DNA from: Deinococcus sp. JMULE3 | Lineage (GTDB): Bacteria; Deinococcota; Deinococci; Deinococcales; Deinococcaceae | Reading direction: 5' to 3' | Assembly (NCBI RefSeq): GCF_013337115.1 | Contig: NZ_SGWE01000004.1 | Coordinates: forward strand, 186,001-250,000 | DNA: 64,000 bases | Part shown: in pieces, positions 1 through 8,573 of the stretch | Layout of the letters: the number at the start of each line of letters is the position of its first letter | Position numbering within the stretch: position 1 is the stretch's first letter | Notes under the pieces: generated by a model | The model's input: only the letters and a program-made list of their open reading frames with translations | Told to the model about the DNA's origin: nothing | The model's database searches: none | Translations under genes and position numbers: made by a program

Positions 1-111
1 CATCGACCTTCCACGGCAGGGAGGTATCTGGAATCGGTGCGGCTGAGCGTCCGCGACCGGGAATTCTTCTGGTTGCTCGCCCGCCATTATAAGCCTCAAC
101 CGGTGTCCTGA
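1..111 (+). CDS. C-terminal end of an unknown protein (partial)
   Basis: Frame 1 is open from the window edge to a TGA at 109-111 and gives 36 residues, including the stretch SVRLSVRDREFFWLLARHY. The rest of the gene lies upstream of the window, so the family cannot be told. Codon choice looks normal for this genome. The reading is supported only by the absence of stops and a plausible mix of charged and hydrophobic residues. Confidence 0.4.
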   Translation, partial: HRPSTAGRYLESVRLSVRDREFFWLLARHYKPQPVS

Positions 112-478
112 CAATGGGGTGACACCGACAATTTCACCGTCCCAGTCAGGAAGAAATCAGTTGTCGCCCAGGGCGGATGACCCGGGGCGGCATTCTGATG
201 CGCGCAGACACAAAATGGAAACTGGAAGCGGTTCACAGAATCCTAACGCTCTCATCTGCCCTTTGGGTACCCCCCAGATCCCCCAGAAACCCTGGAACCG
301 GTGGAATCGGTTTAGACAGCTCCACGCCATCGCCTGACCAATGGTCGCATCAAAGCCCACCCAGACAGCGTCCACGCATTTGTGAAGCCCGGACACCCAA
401 TGATGACGCGCCACCTGCATGGACACGGGAACCACCCAATCAATCCGTGTCCCAACCCGCCCGGAAGGACACAGGGGT
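112..478. other. Intergenic stretch with no recognised gene
   Basis: No convincing reading frame, tRNA or terminator was seen here. Short frames exist on both strands but lack the codon pattern of the neighbouring genes. The composition is slightly lower in GC than the coding regions. It leads into a degenerate dispersed repeat at about 499-596. Confidence 0.4.
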
Positions 479-498
479 GTCACCTGCACGGGAGGAAT

Positions 499-596
499 CG
501 GACGGACTCCGATTGACCGGCCATCGCAGCCCATTCAACCGGAACGGAAGCGAGTAGGAGCAGGGCCGGTTCCGGACGCGGAGTCTCGCCCAGTCG
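499..596 (-). repeat. Degenerate SNR-type dispersed repeat
   Basis: Read on the minus strand this resembles the full repeats at 8573-8729 and 43707-43863. It keeps the outer box (GGACTCCG), a region translating to [11 protein letters not shown], and the closing SESV codons. The middle part that encodes ALRVASAR in the other copies is missing, and no stop codon follows SESV. It lies just upstream of the MFS promoter and points away from it, so it cannot couple to that gene. It is probably a decayed copy. Confidence 0.55.
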
Positions 597-651
597 GGGC
601 GGCGGTGGAGGGCGGTCACCACCTCGACCTCCGGGAAATTGCCGCTCTGTC

Positions 652-667
652 CTGACCGACCGGTCAG
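652..667. promoter_or_regulatory. TetR-type inverted repeat upstream of the MFS exporter
   Basis: CTGACCGACCGGTCAG has two perfect 7-base arms (CTGACCG/CGGTCAG) around a 2-base centre. It ends 10 bases before the -10 box at 678-683, so it covers the -35 region. The spacing and GACCG-type half-sites resemble operators of TetR-family repressors of drug exporters. No regulator gene is adjacent. The nearest TetR gene is at 7871-8482, which has a different inverted repeat in front of it. Confidence 0.5.
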
Positions 668-677
668 GGTGCGGGCG

Positions 678-683
678 TATACT
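678..683 (+). promoter_or_regulatory. -10 box of a leaderless promoter for the MFS exporter
   Basis: TATACT stands exactly 7 bases before the ATG at 691. The same arrangement recurs in front of many genes in this window. It picks ATG 691 as the natural start even though that ATG is out of frame with the rest of the gene. Confidence 0.6.
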
Positions 684-690
684 TCGCCCC

Positions 691-1930
691 ATGTCGTCCG
701 CCGCCCCCTCCCCCCCCGGCCGCCACCGGGCGCACCAAACTGATCCTGTTCCTGACGATCTTCATCGCCATGCTGGGCCTGAGCGTCCTGTTCCCGATCA
801 TCGCGCCGCTGGGCCGCCAACTGGGCCTGACCGAGACGCAGACCGGCTGGTTCTCCACCGCGTACTCGCTGATGCAGTTCGTCTTCTCGCCCATCTGGGG
901 GGGCCGCAGCGAACGCGTGGGCCGTAAACCCGTCCTGCTGCTGGGACTCGTGGGCTTCTCGATCAGCTTCGGGCTGTTCGGCGTGCTGGCGCAGGCGGGC
1001 CTGAACGGCGCGCTGGGCGGCACGGCGCTGTTCATCCTGCTGGTCGCCTCACGCGTGATCGGCGGGATGCTCTCCAGCGCGACCCTCCCCACCGCGCAAG
1101 CCATGATGGCCGACCTGAGCAGCAAGGAGGACCGCGCCGCCAGCCTGGGCCTGATCGGCGCGGCGTTCGGCCTGGGCGTCGTGTTCGGCCCCGCCATCGG
1201 CGCCGCGCTCAGCGGCATCAGCCTGACCGCGCCGGTGTTCTTCAGCGCCGCGCTGGGCCTGGTCACGGCGCTCGTCGCGTGGCGCACCCTGCCCGAAACG
1301 CGCGTCAGCGGCGCGAAAGTCGCCGCCAAGGGCAGCCGCCGCGCGCTGCTCTCTCAACCCACCGTGCTGCTGCTGCTGGCCGTCAGCGCGCTGTCCACCC
1401 TGGCAAGTGTCGGCATGGAGCAGACCATCGGCTTCTACGTGCAGGACACCCTCCGCCTGACGCCCGAGGGCGCGGCGCGCACCGTGGGCATCATGCTGAC
1501 CCTGTTCGGCTTCGTCGCGGCCCTCGTGCAGGGCGGCGCGATCCGCCCCCTGGCGAAGAAACTCCCCACCACGCCCCTCGTGTCGGCGGGCCTGCTGATC
1601 ATGGGCGTGGGCATGCTGCTCGTGCCCGCCGGGCAGTCCTTCTGGCCGATCACGCTGGCCCTGGCGGTCGTGGGCATCGGCAGCGCGATCCTGAGCCCCA
1701 GCCTCAGCGCGGGCCTGAGCCTCTCGGCCGGGGAGGACCTGCAGGGCACCGTCGCGGGCCTGAACAGCAGCGCCCTGGCCCTGGGCCGCATGGCCGGACC
1801 CCTGATCAGCACCGGGCTGTACCAGACAGTCAGTCACGCCGCGCCGTACGTCCTGAGCGGCAGCGTCCTGCTGGCCCTGCTGGCCGTCATGCTGCTGATC
1901 CGCCCGAAGGTGCAGCCCGCCGCCGCCTGA
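691..1930 (+). CDS. MFS drug exporter with apparent frameshift near its start
   Basis: A major facilitator superfamily antiporter of the multidrug/tetracycline type, expected in the inner membrane. The loop 2-3 signature [12 protein letters not shown] is clear and about twelve hydrophobic segments follow. The frame carrying the transporter is open from [15 protein letters not shown] onward, but it has no usable start codon upstream of an internal ATG at 770, which would cut helix 1. The leaderless start ATG at 691 is in another frame. Removing one C from the 8-C run at 710-717 joins them and gives [16 protein letters not shown] as N-terminus, about 413 residues. The interval length is one base over a multiple of three. 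This could be a sequencing error, a disabled gene or a phase-variable tract. Family assignment is firm; exported substrates are unknown. Confidence 0.85.
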
Positions 1931-2034
1931 AGGCACTGCACCCTGAAGACCGTGCACCTGCGGCCCCCCTCCCGGCACCGGGGTGGGGGCCGCGTGACTT
2001 GGACGTCCTGCCGGGCCGCGCGTACACTGCCCGG

Positions 2035-3351
2035 ATGACCGACGCACGCCGCCCCCGCACCGCCCGCGACCGACCCAGGTCAGATTTCAACCGGCCCGAC
2101 GCCGCCCGGCCCGCCCCGTTCAACCCGGCCCGCGAGGTCGCCGTGCGCGTCCTGCTGCGCGTCATGGACGCCGGGGCGTTCGCTGCGCCCACCCTGGACG
2201 CCGCGCTGCAGGAAGCCCGCCTGCCCGCCCGTGACGCGGGACTGGCCACGCACGTCGTGTACGGCGCGCTGCGGCACGCGCCCAGCCTGACCCGCGCGCT
2301 CGACGCCCGCCTGACCGGCGAGACCCACCCGAAGACCCGCGCGGTGCTGCTGGCCGGAGCGTTCGAGAGGCTGTTCCTGGGCACCCCGCCGCACGCAGTC
2401 GTCAGCGAGTACGTGAACCTCGCGCGCGGCGCGCGACTGGCGCCCCCCGGACTGGTGAACGCCGTGCTGCGCCGCCTGGAAACCCTGAGCCCCGACGAGA
2501 TCGTCCCCGACGAGATGCCCGCGTGGCTGGCGGACGTGTACCGCCGCGCGTACGGCGCGCAGGCCCCGGACGTGCTCGCGGACCTGCTGGAACCGCAACC
2601 CCTGTGGCTGAGCCTGAGCGACGCGGGCGTCCGCGCGCTGGAGGACGAGGGCAGCGTCCTGGAGGGCACCGTGCAGGGCGTGGACCGTGTGGCGCTCGAC
2701 CGCCCGCTGCGGCAGACGACCGCGTTCCAGCGGGGGCAGGCGCAGCCGATCAACCCGGCCAGCCTCGCCTGCGTGGACGCGCTGGGCGACGTGCAGGGCG
2801 CGCGGGTGCTGGACCTGGCGGGCGGGGCCGGCGTGAAGGCCGCGATGCTCGCCACGCGCGGCGCGCAGGTCACCAGCGTGGACGTCATCGAACGCAAGCA
2901 CGCCCAGGCCCGCACGAACCTGAAGCGTCTGGGCCTGACCGCGCAGTTCATCACGCACGACCTGACGCAACCGCTGCCCGCCGAGTCCGCGCCCGCCGTG
3001 CTGCTCGATGCGCCCTGCACCGGCAGCGGCACGTTGCGCAGCCACCCGGAGATCAAGCTGCGCCTCACGCCGGACGCCGTGCAGGAGATGGCCGAGCTTC
3101 AGGCGCGGATGCTGCCGAACGCCGCCGCGCTCGTGCAGCCCGGCGGGACGCTGGTGTACTCGGTGTGCTCGGTCACGCCGCAGGAAGGACCGGAGGTCGT
3201 GCAGGCGTTCCTGGACACCCACCCGGAGTTCACGGCGCAGCCCGTGCCGGACCTGGAGGTCCCCACCGTGCCCGCCGGGCCGGGCGTGCTGACCGTGCCG
3301 GTCGGCGGCGTGGACGGGTTCTTCATCGCGCGCCTGCAGCGACAGGCCTGA
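2035..3351 (+). CDS. rsmB: 16S rRNA (cytosine-967-C5)-methyltransferase RsmB
   Basis: 438 residues. RsmB methylates C967 of 16S rRNA using S-adenosylmethionine. The N-terminal third is the NusB-like RNA-binding domain. The SAM-binding motif [12 protein letters not shown] is near residue 260. The motif DAPCTGSG near 325 and SVCSV near 378 carry the two cysteines used by this enzyme class for catalysis and product release. The start at ATG 2035 is chosen because TACACT lies 6 bases upstream, the usual leaderless arrangement here; longer readings extend into the MFS gene in the wrong frame. Size fits the family (about 430-450). Confidence 0.92.
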   Translation: MTDARRPRTARDRPRSDFNRPDAARPAPFNPAREVAVRVLLRVMDAGAFAAPTLDAALQEARLPARDAGLATHVVYGALRHAPSLTRALDARLTGETHPKTRAVLLAGAFERLFLGTPPHAVVSEYVNLARGARLAPPGLVNAVLRRLETLSPDEIVPDEMPAWLADVYRRAYGAQAPDVLADLLEPQPLWLSLSDAGVRALEDEGSVLEGTVQGVDRVALDRPLRQTTAFQRGQAQPINPASLACVDALGDVQGARVLDLAGGAGVKAAMLATRGAQVTSVDVIERKHAQARTNLKRLGLTAQFITHDLTQPLPAESAPAVLLDAPCTGSGTLRSHPEIKLRLTPDAVQEMAELQARMLPNAAALVQPGGTLVYSVCSVTPQEGPEVVQAFLDTHPEFTAQPVPDLEVPTVPAGPGVLTVPVGGVDGFFIARLQRQA

Positions 3352-3377
3352 CCCGAGGGTCGGGGTAGGCTGGGGCC

Positions 3378-4049
3378 ATGCGCCTCCTGCCTGCCCTGAC
3401 CGTCACCGCGCTGCTCGGCCTGCCCGCGTCGGCTTCGGCGCAGACTCCCGCCAATTGCGCCCTGGCGAACGCCGTGGACAGCGGCAGTTACGCCACGCTG
3501 ACCATCGACAGCTGGTCCGAGGCCGACGAGGACAACGCCGCCGGGAACTGGGCCGATTGCCGCGCCGCCGCGCTCAGGCGCAGCCTGACCGGCAACCCGA
3601 AACTCAGCGCCCGCATCGACGGGCTGCGGAGGCAGGTGCGGCAACTGCGGGCACTCGAGGGGCAGTTCGCGGGCATCCGCGCGGGCGGCGGCACTCTGTA
3701 CGGCCACGCGGTCCCCCGCTCGTTCCCGTATCTGGAGGAGCAGCTCGCGGGCCTCGCCGCGCTGGCCCGCACCACCCTGGGCGCACAGACCGGTCAGCGT
3801 TACGCCGCCCTGATCGCGCAGGCCCGCAAGGACCACGCGGCTTACGTCGCCACCCTGCGGGCCTACAAGCCCGGACCGGACGAGACGTACTCCACGTACA
3901 ACGCCACCGAGTGGAAAACGTTGGTCGCGCAGTACGAGGCGCTGGGCCGCGCCGTCATGACCACCCTCGGCACCCGCACCGACGCCGCGACCGCCCTGGG
4001 GTACTCCATTCTGACCACCACCCTCTTCCCCGCCGACGGCGAGTTCTGA
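3378..4049 (+). CDS. Secreted protein of unknown function
   Basis: 223 residues. It begins with a typical signal peptide, MRLLPALTVTALLGLPASASA, with likely cleavage after ASA. The mature part is soluble with two Cys early on (NCALANAV and WADCRAAA) that could form a disulfide. The middle is rich in Arg, Leu and Ala and probably helical. I do not recognise a family. TAGGCT is 6 bases before the ATG. The stop codon directly abuts the stop codon of the convergent gene at 4050. Confidence 0.75.
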   Translation: MRLLPALTVTALLGLPASASAQTPANCALANAVDSGSYATLTIDSWSEADEDNAAGNWADCRAAALRRSLTGNPKLSARIDGLRRQVRQLRALEGQFAGIRAGGGTLYGHAVPRSFPYLEEQLAGLAALARTTLGAQTGQRYAALIAQARKDHAAYVATLRAYKPGPDETYSTYNATEWKTLVAQYEALGRAVMTTLGTRTDAATALGYSILTTTLFPADGEF

Positions 4050-4781
4050 TCACAGCGTCTGAGCGCTGGACCGCCGGTGCAGGTGCGCCCAGGTCTCGCG
4101 TTCCAGCATGAAGCCCCACGCGCCGCTGTCCAGCCGCACCCCGGTCAGGGTCACGGTGGCGCGCTGCTGCGTGAAGGTCAGCAGGATCTGACCGTCCCCG
4201 TGCAGTGGGGGTCGCACCTGCCAGCCCTGCGCGGCCGCCCCGGTCTGCCAGCGGTCGAGGACAGCACCCAGGTCGCTGTCGGCCTGGAGGAGCAGGTGGG
4301 GCGCGCCGCCGGAAGTCCGCCCCGACACGCCGTCCAGGGACAGGCCCGGCCCGGGTTGGTCGTCGGGACCGCCGGATTGCAGGAGAGGCAGGTCGAGGAC
4401 GCCCCCTCGCGGCGCACCCGACCCCAGCCACGCGGTGCCGAGGTCGAACAGGTCGTCCCGCACGTCGAATCCGACCGCCCCACCCGACAGCCTGGGCAGG
4501 CCAGCCGCGCGCAGGGCGTCCTGCACGGCCTCCAGGCTGCGGAAGGCCGCCTCGGGCGTGGTGGGCACCCGCAGCCGGACGTGCCGGGCTCCCGTCAGGT
4601 CGCGGTACACGCCCAGCGGGACCACGCCGGGGGGCCAGCGCAGTTCTCGTAGGGGGGCGGGCAGGTCGCCCACCCGCCGGGACCACTGCGGGCGCAGCAG
4701 GTGCAGGGCCATCCGCGCGCGTGCCCACCAGGGGCCGGGAGATACCGCGTGGCGGGGATACCGGAAGGTCCAGCGGGACAT
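4050..4781 (-). CDS. Protein of unknown function
   Basis: 243 residues, soluble, no signal peptide or membrane span. The N-terminus is basic and Trp-rich (SRWTFRYPRHAVSPGPWWARAR). The rest has alternating hydrophobic residues suggesting beta structure, ending in ERETWAHLHRRSSAQTL. No family was recognised. It is convergent with the secreted protein before it with no gap. TAGCGT lies 5 bases before the start. The IS element starts about 90 bases upstream of its start codon. Confidence 0.7.
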   Translation of the reverse strand: MSRWTFRYPRHAVSPGPWWARARMALHLLRPQWSRRVGDLPAPLRELRWPPGVVPLGVYRDLTGARHVRLRVPTTPEAAFRSLEAVQDALRAAGLPRLSGGAVGFDVRDDLFDLGTAWLGSGAPRGGVLDLPLLQSGGPDDQPGPGLSLDGVSGRTSGGAPHLLLQADSDLGAVLDRWQTGAAAQGWQVRPPLHGDGQILLTFTQQRATVTLTGVRLDSGAWGFMLERETWAHLHRRSSAQTL

Positions 4782-4910
4782 GCCTCACGCTAGCGGACCG
4801 GACGGGGTGCGCGGGGCGCACCTGCGGCGCTGGGCGTTATCAATGGTGCGGACAGGTTCATCACTTCAAGACCTGTTGCGCAGTAGAGGTCGGAGCAGGT
4901 AGGTTCAAGG

Positions 4911-5921
4911 GTGTTGCGGCTTGAGAAGCTGAAATCCAGGGGGCGGTCCTTTGAACGGCTGGTGGGGTTGAGTCCTGCCGAGTTTGACCAGCTGCTGATT
5001 GAACTGGAGCCCTTGTGGGAACGGAGTCATCACCGCTCCCTTTCCCGCGCCGGACGGGTCCGGCGCATCGGAGCGGGCAACACCTTCAAGCTCGACCTCA
5101 GCCAGCGACTGCTGGTCACGCTGCTCTATCTGCGACAGTACTTCACCATGCATGTTCTGGGCATCCTGTTCGATCTGGACGCGGCGAACATCTGCCGGAA
5201 CATCCATGCCCTGCTGCCGGTCCTGGAGCAGGCGTTGCCTGCTCCCCTCCGTCCCCGGACGCTCCAGGCCGAGCCGGATGAGGCTCCTGGAGGGGCGAGC
5301 AGGAACCCGAGGAAAATACGCTCTCTAGAGGAGTTTCTGGAGATCTTCCCCGAACTGACCGACGTGATCGTGGATGGGACTGAGCAACCTCGCGGGCAGC
5401 CGAAAGTGAAGAAGGGGGAGAACCCCGGCAAGAAGGCGGTCGGGCGGCCCAAGGACAAGAAGCGCTTTTACAGCGTCAAGAAAAGGACCCATACCCTGAA
5501 AACCCAGGTGGCGGTGACGCCCGAAGGACAGATCGTGCACCTCAGTGCGACCGCCAGCGGTCGCACCCACGACATGAAGGTGCTGCGACGTTCCCGACTG
5601 ATGAACCGACTGCCCAGGCACGTCCGGGTGTGGGGAGACCGGGGCTATACCGGAATGGAGAAGGTCTATCCGGACTGGGAAACCATCGTGCCCGCCAAAC
5701 GACCGAAGAACGGCGAGTTGAGCAAGGAGCAACGTGAGCTGAATCGGCTGATCTCCAAGGTGCGGATCAGCGCTGAGAATGCCATCGGCCGCATCAAGAA
5801 ATTTCGCGTCTGCAAGGAGTTTTTCAGGAATCGGACCTCACAGCACGGCGTGATGTGGGGGTGTGTCGCCGGACTCGTCAATCTCCGTTGGCAACGCCGC
5901 CACCACCTCTGCACGCCCTGA
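4911..5921 (+). CDS. IS5-family DDE transposase
   Basis: 336 residues from a GTG start at 4911. The N-terminal third has a helix-turn-helix of the HTH_Tnp_4 kind ([20 protein letters not shown]). The DDE_Tnp_4 catalytic core follows, with Asp in [11 protein letters not shown] near 155, Asp in [11 protein letters not shown] near 242 and Glu in [13 protein letters not shown] near 290. No frameshift or internal stop is present, so the enzyme may be active. It has no separate orfA/orfB arrangement. Confidence 0.9.
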   Translation: MLRLEKLKSRGRSFERLVGLSPAEFDQLLIELEPLWERSHHRSLSRAGRVRRIGAGNTFKLDLSQRLLVTLLYLRQYFTMHVLGILFDLDAANICRNIHALLPVLEQALPAPLRPRTLQAEPDEAPGGASRNPRKIRSLEEFLEIFPELTDVIVDGTEQPRGQPKVKKGENPGKKAVGRPKDKKRFYSVKKRTHTLKTQVAVTPEGQIVHLSATASGRTHDMKVLRRSRLMNRLPRHVRVWGDRGYTGMEKVYPDWETIVPAKRPKNGELSKEQRELNRLISKVRISAENAIGRIKKFRVCKEFFRNRTSQHGVMWGCVAGLVNLRWQRRHHLCTP

Positions 5922-5932
5922 GCGTAGGGACA

Positions 5933-5969
5933 GATCAGTGGGGAGCCGCGAATCGGCTCCCCACTGATC
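5933..5969 (+). terminator. Hairpin after the transposase gene
   Basis: A perfect 15-base-pair stem, GATCAGTGGGGAGCC with its complement, encloses a 7-base loop. It lies inside the IS between the transposase stop and the right inverted repeat. It has no run of T on either side, so it is a terminator-like structure or transcriptional insulator rather than a classic intrinsic terminator. Confidence 0.6.
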
Positions 5970-6027
5970 CTTCAACTACTGCGCAACAGGTCTTCAGGGC
6001 AGACCAGCGATGAACACGCAGTGTTGA

Positions 6028-6062
6028 CCCCTCCCCCTTGAGGGGGGAGGCTGGGAGGGGGT
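6028..6062. repeat. Short GC hairpin repeat
   Basis: CCTCCCCC and GGGGGGAGG pair around a TTGA loop, followed by GCTGGGAGGGGGTGA. The related text in the spacer at 12970-13025 (CCTCCCTCTCCCACCAGGGG) suggests a dispersed intergenic repeat. It lies between the right end of the IS and the 3' end of the Spo0M-like gene, where it may act as a terminator. Confidence 0.45.
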
Positions 6063-6138
6063 GAGCAGGAATGGCGTTACAGCAGACGTTTTCCATGCTC
6101 GTCCCCCCTGGCGCCCGAACAGTGTCCGCACTATCTGG

Positions 6139-6873
6139 TTACAGCAATGCGCGGATGCGGGCTTCGAGTTCGCGGGCGACGGCGTCCGGTCCGGCGCTGA
6201 TCGTGGCGGCGCTCAGGTGCCAGCGGCCGCGCTGTTCGAATTCGCTGGTGAACAGGCTGGCGACGCCCGTGGCGCGGCGGTCCACTTCCAGGATGACGTC
6301 CAGGCCGCTGCCCTGCGGGAAGAGCATCATCTCGATCTCGGCGATGCGGTACTGGCCGTGCGGGGGGCGGAAGCTGATCTCCTGCACGATGCGGCCGTGG
6401 TGGTACTCGATCTCGCTGCCGCTGAGCTGGAAGCCCAGGCGCTGGGCGCCCTGGAACAGCACCTCCATCTCGCGGCTGGGGAGGATCTGGAGGTGGTCCT
6501 GGTCGCCGGGGTCCACGGCGCCCGCGATGTCCATGTCGGTCGCGAGCCACAGCTGCGTGCCGGGCAGCGACAGGGGCGTGCCTGCCTCGACGGGGATGCT
6601 GAACGGGAATTCGCGGCGTTCCCCGGCGCGCAACTCGAAGGTGGGGATCACCTGGAATTTGCTCAGCTGGTGCGAGACGTAGCTGTCGTCGCTTTTATAG
6701 CGGGTGGCGAGGCCTAGGTTCACGCGTTCGATGCGCTGGTCGAGGTTCCCGCCCTGCACGACCAGCACGCCGGTGACGCTGTCGCCGATGCGCACGGCGG
6801 GGTTGTGGACCTGGGCGTCGACTCGCGCGCCGCCCACTCCGATGGCGGCCATCATCTTCTTCAGGAATCCCAT
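6139..6873 (-). CDS. Spo0M-like (SpoOM family) protein
   Basis: 244 residues. It matches the SpoOM family, arrestin-like beta-sandwich proteins first known as sporulation-control proteins in Bacillus but widespread in non-sporulating bacteria. The start MGFLKKMMAAIGVGGARVDA and the segments YVSHQLSKFQVIP and VDRRATGVASLFTSEFEQRGRW are typical. Length fits the family. The role in a non-sporulating Deinococcus is unknown; an envelope or stress role is inference. It follows ppgK on the same strand after 43 bases and may share its transcript. Confidence 0.82.
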   Translation of the reverse strand: MGFLKKMMAAIGVGGARVDAQVHNPAVRIGDSVTGVLVVQGGNLDQRIERVNLGLATRYKSDDSYVSHQLSKFQVIPTFELRAGERREFPFSIPVEAGTPLSLPGTQLWLATDMDIAGAVDPGDQDHLQILPSREMEVLFQGAQRLGFQLSGSEIEYHHGRIVQEISFRPPHGQYRIAEIEMMLFPQGSGLDVILEVDRRATGVASLFTSEFEQRGRWHLSAATISAGPDAVARELEARIRALL

Positions 6874-6916
6874 GAGGGCCGGTACGGGGGAAGGCGCGCG
6901 GAGGTTCCCGGTCCGG

Positions 6917-7762
6917 TCAGCTGCCCGCCTTGCGGGGTGCCCGGCGGGCGGGGGACTTGCGGGGCGCGGGGGTGGTCGGTTCGGCTGGCGTGGTCCGTTC
7001 GGCTGGCGCGGTCGGGTCGGGGACCGTTCCGGCGGCCATCATGGCGGCGCCGATGATCCCGGCCTCGTTCAGCAATCTGGCGGGCACGACGCGGCTGCGG
7101 TCCAGCTTCAGGTGCCCCTGCCACTTCTCGGCTTTCTTGCTGATCCCGCCGCCGATGATGAACAGGTCCGGGCTGAACAGCAGTTCCAGGTGCTGCAGGT
7201 ACGTGCAGGCGCGTTTGCTCCACTGTTTCCAGTTCAGATCGTCGCGTTCGCGGGCGCGGTCGGACGCCCAGGTCTCGGCGTGCTTGTCGCGCAGCCACAG
7301 GTGACCCAGTTCGGTGTTGGGGATCAGCACGCCCCGGTGGATCAGGGCGCTGCCGATGCCGGTCCCGAAGGTCAGGACGAGCACGGTGCCGTCCTCGCCC
7401 TGCCCGGCGCCGAAGCGGGCCTCGGCGAGTCCGGCGGCGTCGGCGTCGTTGATCAGGTGGACGTCGTGCCCGGTGGCGTCGGTGAACAGCGCGTCGGCAT
7501 TCAGGCCCACCCAGTCCGGGTGGACGTTCGCGGCGGACAGGGTGTGGCCGCGCTGCACGATGCCGGGGAAGGTCACGCCGACCGGTCCCGGCAGCCCGAA
7601 GTGCTCGACGAGCTGCTGCACGACACGTTTCACGTCGTCTGGCGCGGCGCCTTCGGGCGTGGGAATGCGCCGGCGTTCGGCGGTCAGTTGACCGGTGCGG
7701 GTGTCCACGGGCGCGCCCTTGATGCCGCTCCCGCCGATATCGATGCCCAGGATCACGCTCAT
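6917..7762 (-). CDS. ppgK: Polyphosphate glucokinase (ROK family)
   Basis: 281 residues. It phosphorylates glucose to glucose-6-phosphate with polyphosphate and/or ATP. The phosphate-binding motif GIDIGGSGIKG is at residues 5-15, the catalytic Asp lies in LINDADAAGLAEARFG near 110, and GTGIGSALI follows. DLFIIGGGISKKAEKW is typical of the PpgK branch of ROK kinases. The C-terminal tail after residue 250 is a low-complexity Ala/Pro/Thr/Arg extension. ATG 7762 is chosen because TACGCT lies 7 bases upstream; a longer reading to 7837 would run through that promoter. It is divergent from the TetR gene at 7871 across a shared operator-like site. Confidence 0.88.
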   Translation of the reverse strand: MSVILGIDIGGSGIKGAPVDTRTGQLTAERRRIPTPEGAAPDDVKRVVQQLVEHFGLPGPVGVTFPGIVQRGHTLSAANVHPDWVGLNADALFTDATGHDVHLINDADAAGLAEARFGAGQGEDGTVLVLTFGTGIGSALIHRGVLIPNTELGHLWLRDKHAETWASDRARERDDLNWKQWSKRACTYLQHLELLFSPDLFIIGGGISKKAEKWQGHLKLDRSRVVPARLLNEAGIIGAAMMAAGTVPDPTAPAERTTPAEPTTPAPRKSPARRAPRKAGS

Positions 7763-7830
7763 GAGGGTCAGCGTACCGCACGGCCACGGGCGGGTCAGGG
7801 GGGTGTCAGGCAGACAACCCCGTTGGACGG

Positions 7831-7846
7831 GGTGCAATATTGTACC
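7831..7846. promoter_or_regulatory. Operator-like palindrome between ppgK and the TetR gene
   Basis: GGTGCAATATTGTACC is a palindrome with 14 of 16 bases symmetric. It lies 25 bases before the TetR ATG and 69 before the ppgK start, where the -35 region of the TetR promoter (-10 like TATACC, 7855-7860) would be. This is the usual place for autoregulation by a TetR repressor. Whether it also controls ppgK is open. Confidence 0.55.
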
Positions 7847-7870
7847 GAAAGCGCTATACCCTGGGGAATC

Positions 7871-8482
7871 ATGGATTCAACCTCGCTGCGCGAACGCCAG
7901 AAGGAGCGCCGCCGCGCCCGCATCTACAACGTCGCCATTGACCTGTTCAAACGCGGCGGGTTCCAGACGACCACCGCGACCGACATCGCCAGGGCCAGCA
8001 ACGTGTCGCGCGGGACGTTCTTCAACTACTACCCCTACAAGGAAGCGGTGCTGCTGGATTACGGCAGCGAGGTCATGAACCGGCTGCGCGACCACGCCGA
8101 GGCCCGCCTGCACGACGGCGCCGCACCCCTGACGGTCCTGTACGAGATCTGGGATCACCTCGCCGACGAGAACACCCGCGAACGCGACCTGTTCCCCCCC
8201 CTGGCGTACGAGGTCATGAACCCCAACCCCGAACGGGCCCGCACCGCGTACCAGGCGCTGCCGCTGAGCAAGGTCATCGAACTGATCCTGCGGCCCATGC
8301 ACCAGGCGGGCCTGATGCGCACCGACCTGTCGCTGCAGCGCATCAGCAACCTGATTGCCGACACGTACCTGATGGTCGCGCTGCGCTGGAGCGCGTACGG
8401 CACCGAGCGCCCGCTGCGTGACGAGATGCGCATGGCGCTGAACCTGCTGCTCGAAGGCGCGGTGAAGCGCGACGTGCGCTGA
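7871..8482 (+). CDS. TetR/AcrR family transcriptional regulator
   Basis: 203 residues. The N-terminal helix-turn-helix is clear: RRARIYNVAIDLFKRGGF, then TATDIARASNVSRGTFFNYY. The C-terminal ligand-binding domain is helical and unassigned (NLIADTYLMVALRWSAYGT). It probably represses its own promoter through the palindrome at 7831-7846. Its ligand is unknown. It is divergent from ppgK. Confidence 0.88.
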   Translation: MDSTSLRERQKERRRARIYNVAIDLFKRGGFQTTTATDIARASNVSRGTFFNYYPYKEAVLLDYGSEVMNRLRDHAEARLHDGAAPLTVLYEIWDHLADENTRERDLFPPLAYEVMNPNPERARTAYQALPLSKVIELILRPMHQAGLMRTDLSLQRISNLIADTYLMVALRWSAYGTERPLRDEMRMALNLLLEGAVKRDVR

Positions 8483-8537
8483 GGGCCGCGTGCGCGCCGT
8501 TCACGCCTTCCCTGACCGCAGGCCCTACACTGTCCTG

Positions 8538-8573
8538 ATGATTCGCTCCCCCCTGCGGCCGGTGCGGGCATGA
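8538..8573 (+). CDS. Putative 11-codon leader ORF displaced by an SNR
   Basis: TACACT at 8526-8531 is followed after 6 bases by an ATG, the leaderless pattern of this genome. The frame reads MIRSPLRPVRA and ends at a TGA that overlaps the first base of the SNR element. The simplest reading is that this is the old promoter and start region of the downstream kinase-like gene, now separated from it by the repeat. Whether it is translated is not known. Confidence 0.4.
   Translation: MIRSPLRPVRA

Larger units (their letters stand above)
4869..5993 (+). mobile_element. Complete IS5-family insertion sequence
   Basis: The element is bounded by 18-base perfect inverted repeats, AGACCTGTTGCGCAGTAG at 4869-4886 and its complement at 5976-5993. 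It is flanked by a 3-base direct repeat TCA (4866-4868 and 5994-5996), which fits the TNA target duplications of the IS1031-like subgroup. It is 1125 bp long and holds a single transposase gene on the plus strand. A strong hairpin lies between the gene and the right end. The intact ends and open transposase suggest recent arrival. Confidence 0.88.

Noticed and set aside
119..557. Small plus-strand and minus-strand frames before the MFS gene
   Set aside because: They lack the codon pattern of real genes, overlap one another on both strands and have no leaderless -10 box or ribosome-binding site. Part of the region is a decayed repeat.
7763..7837. Longer N-terminus for polyphosphate glucokinase
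   Set aside because: The extra 25 residues run through the -10 box TACGCT and are not typical of the family, which starts just before GIDIGGS.
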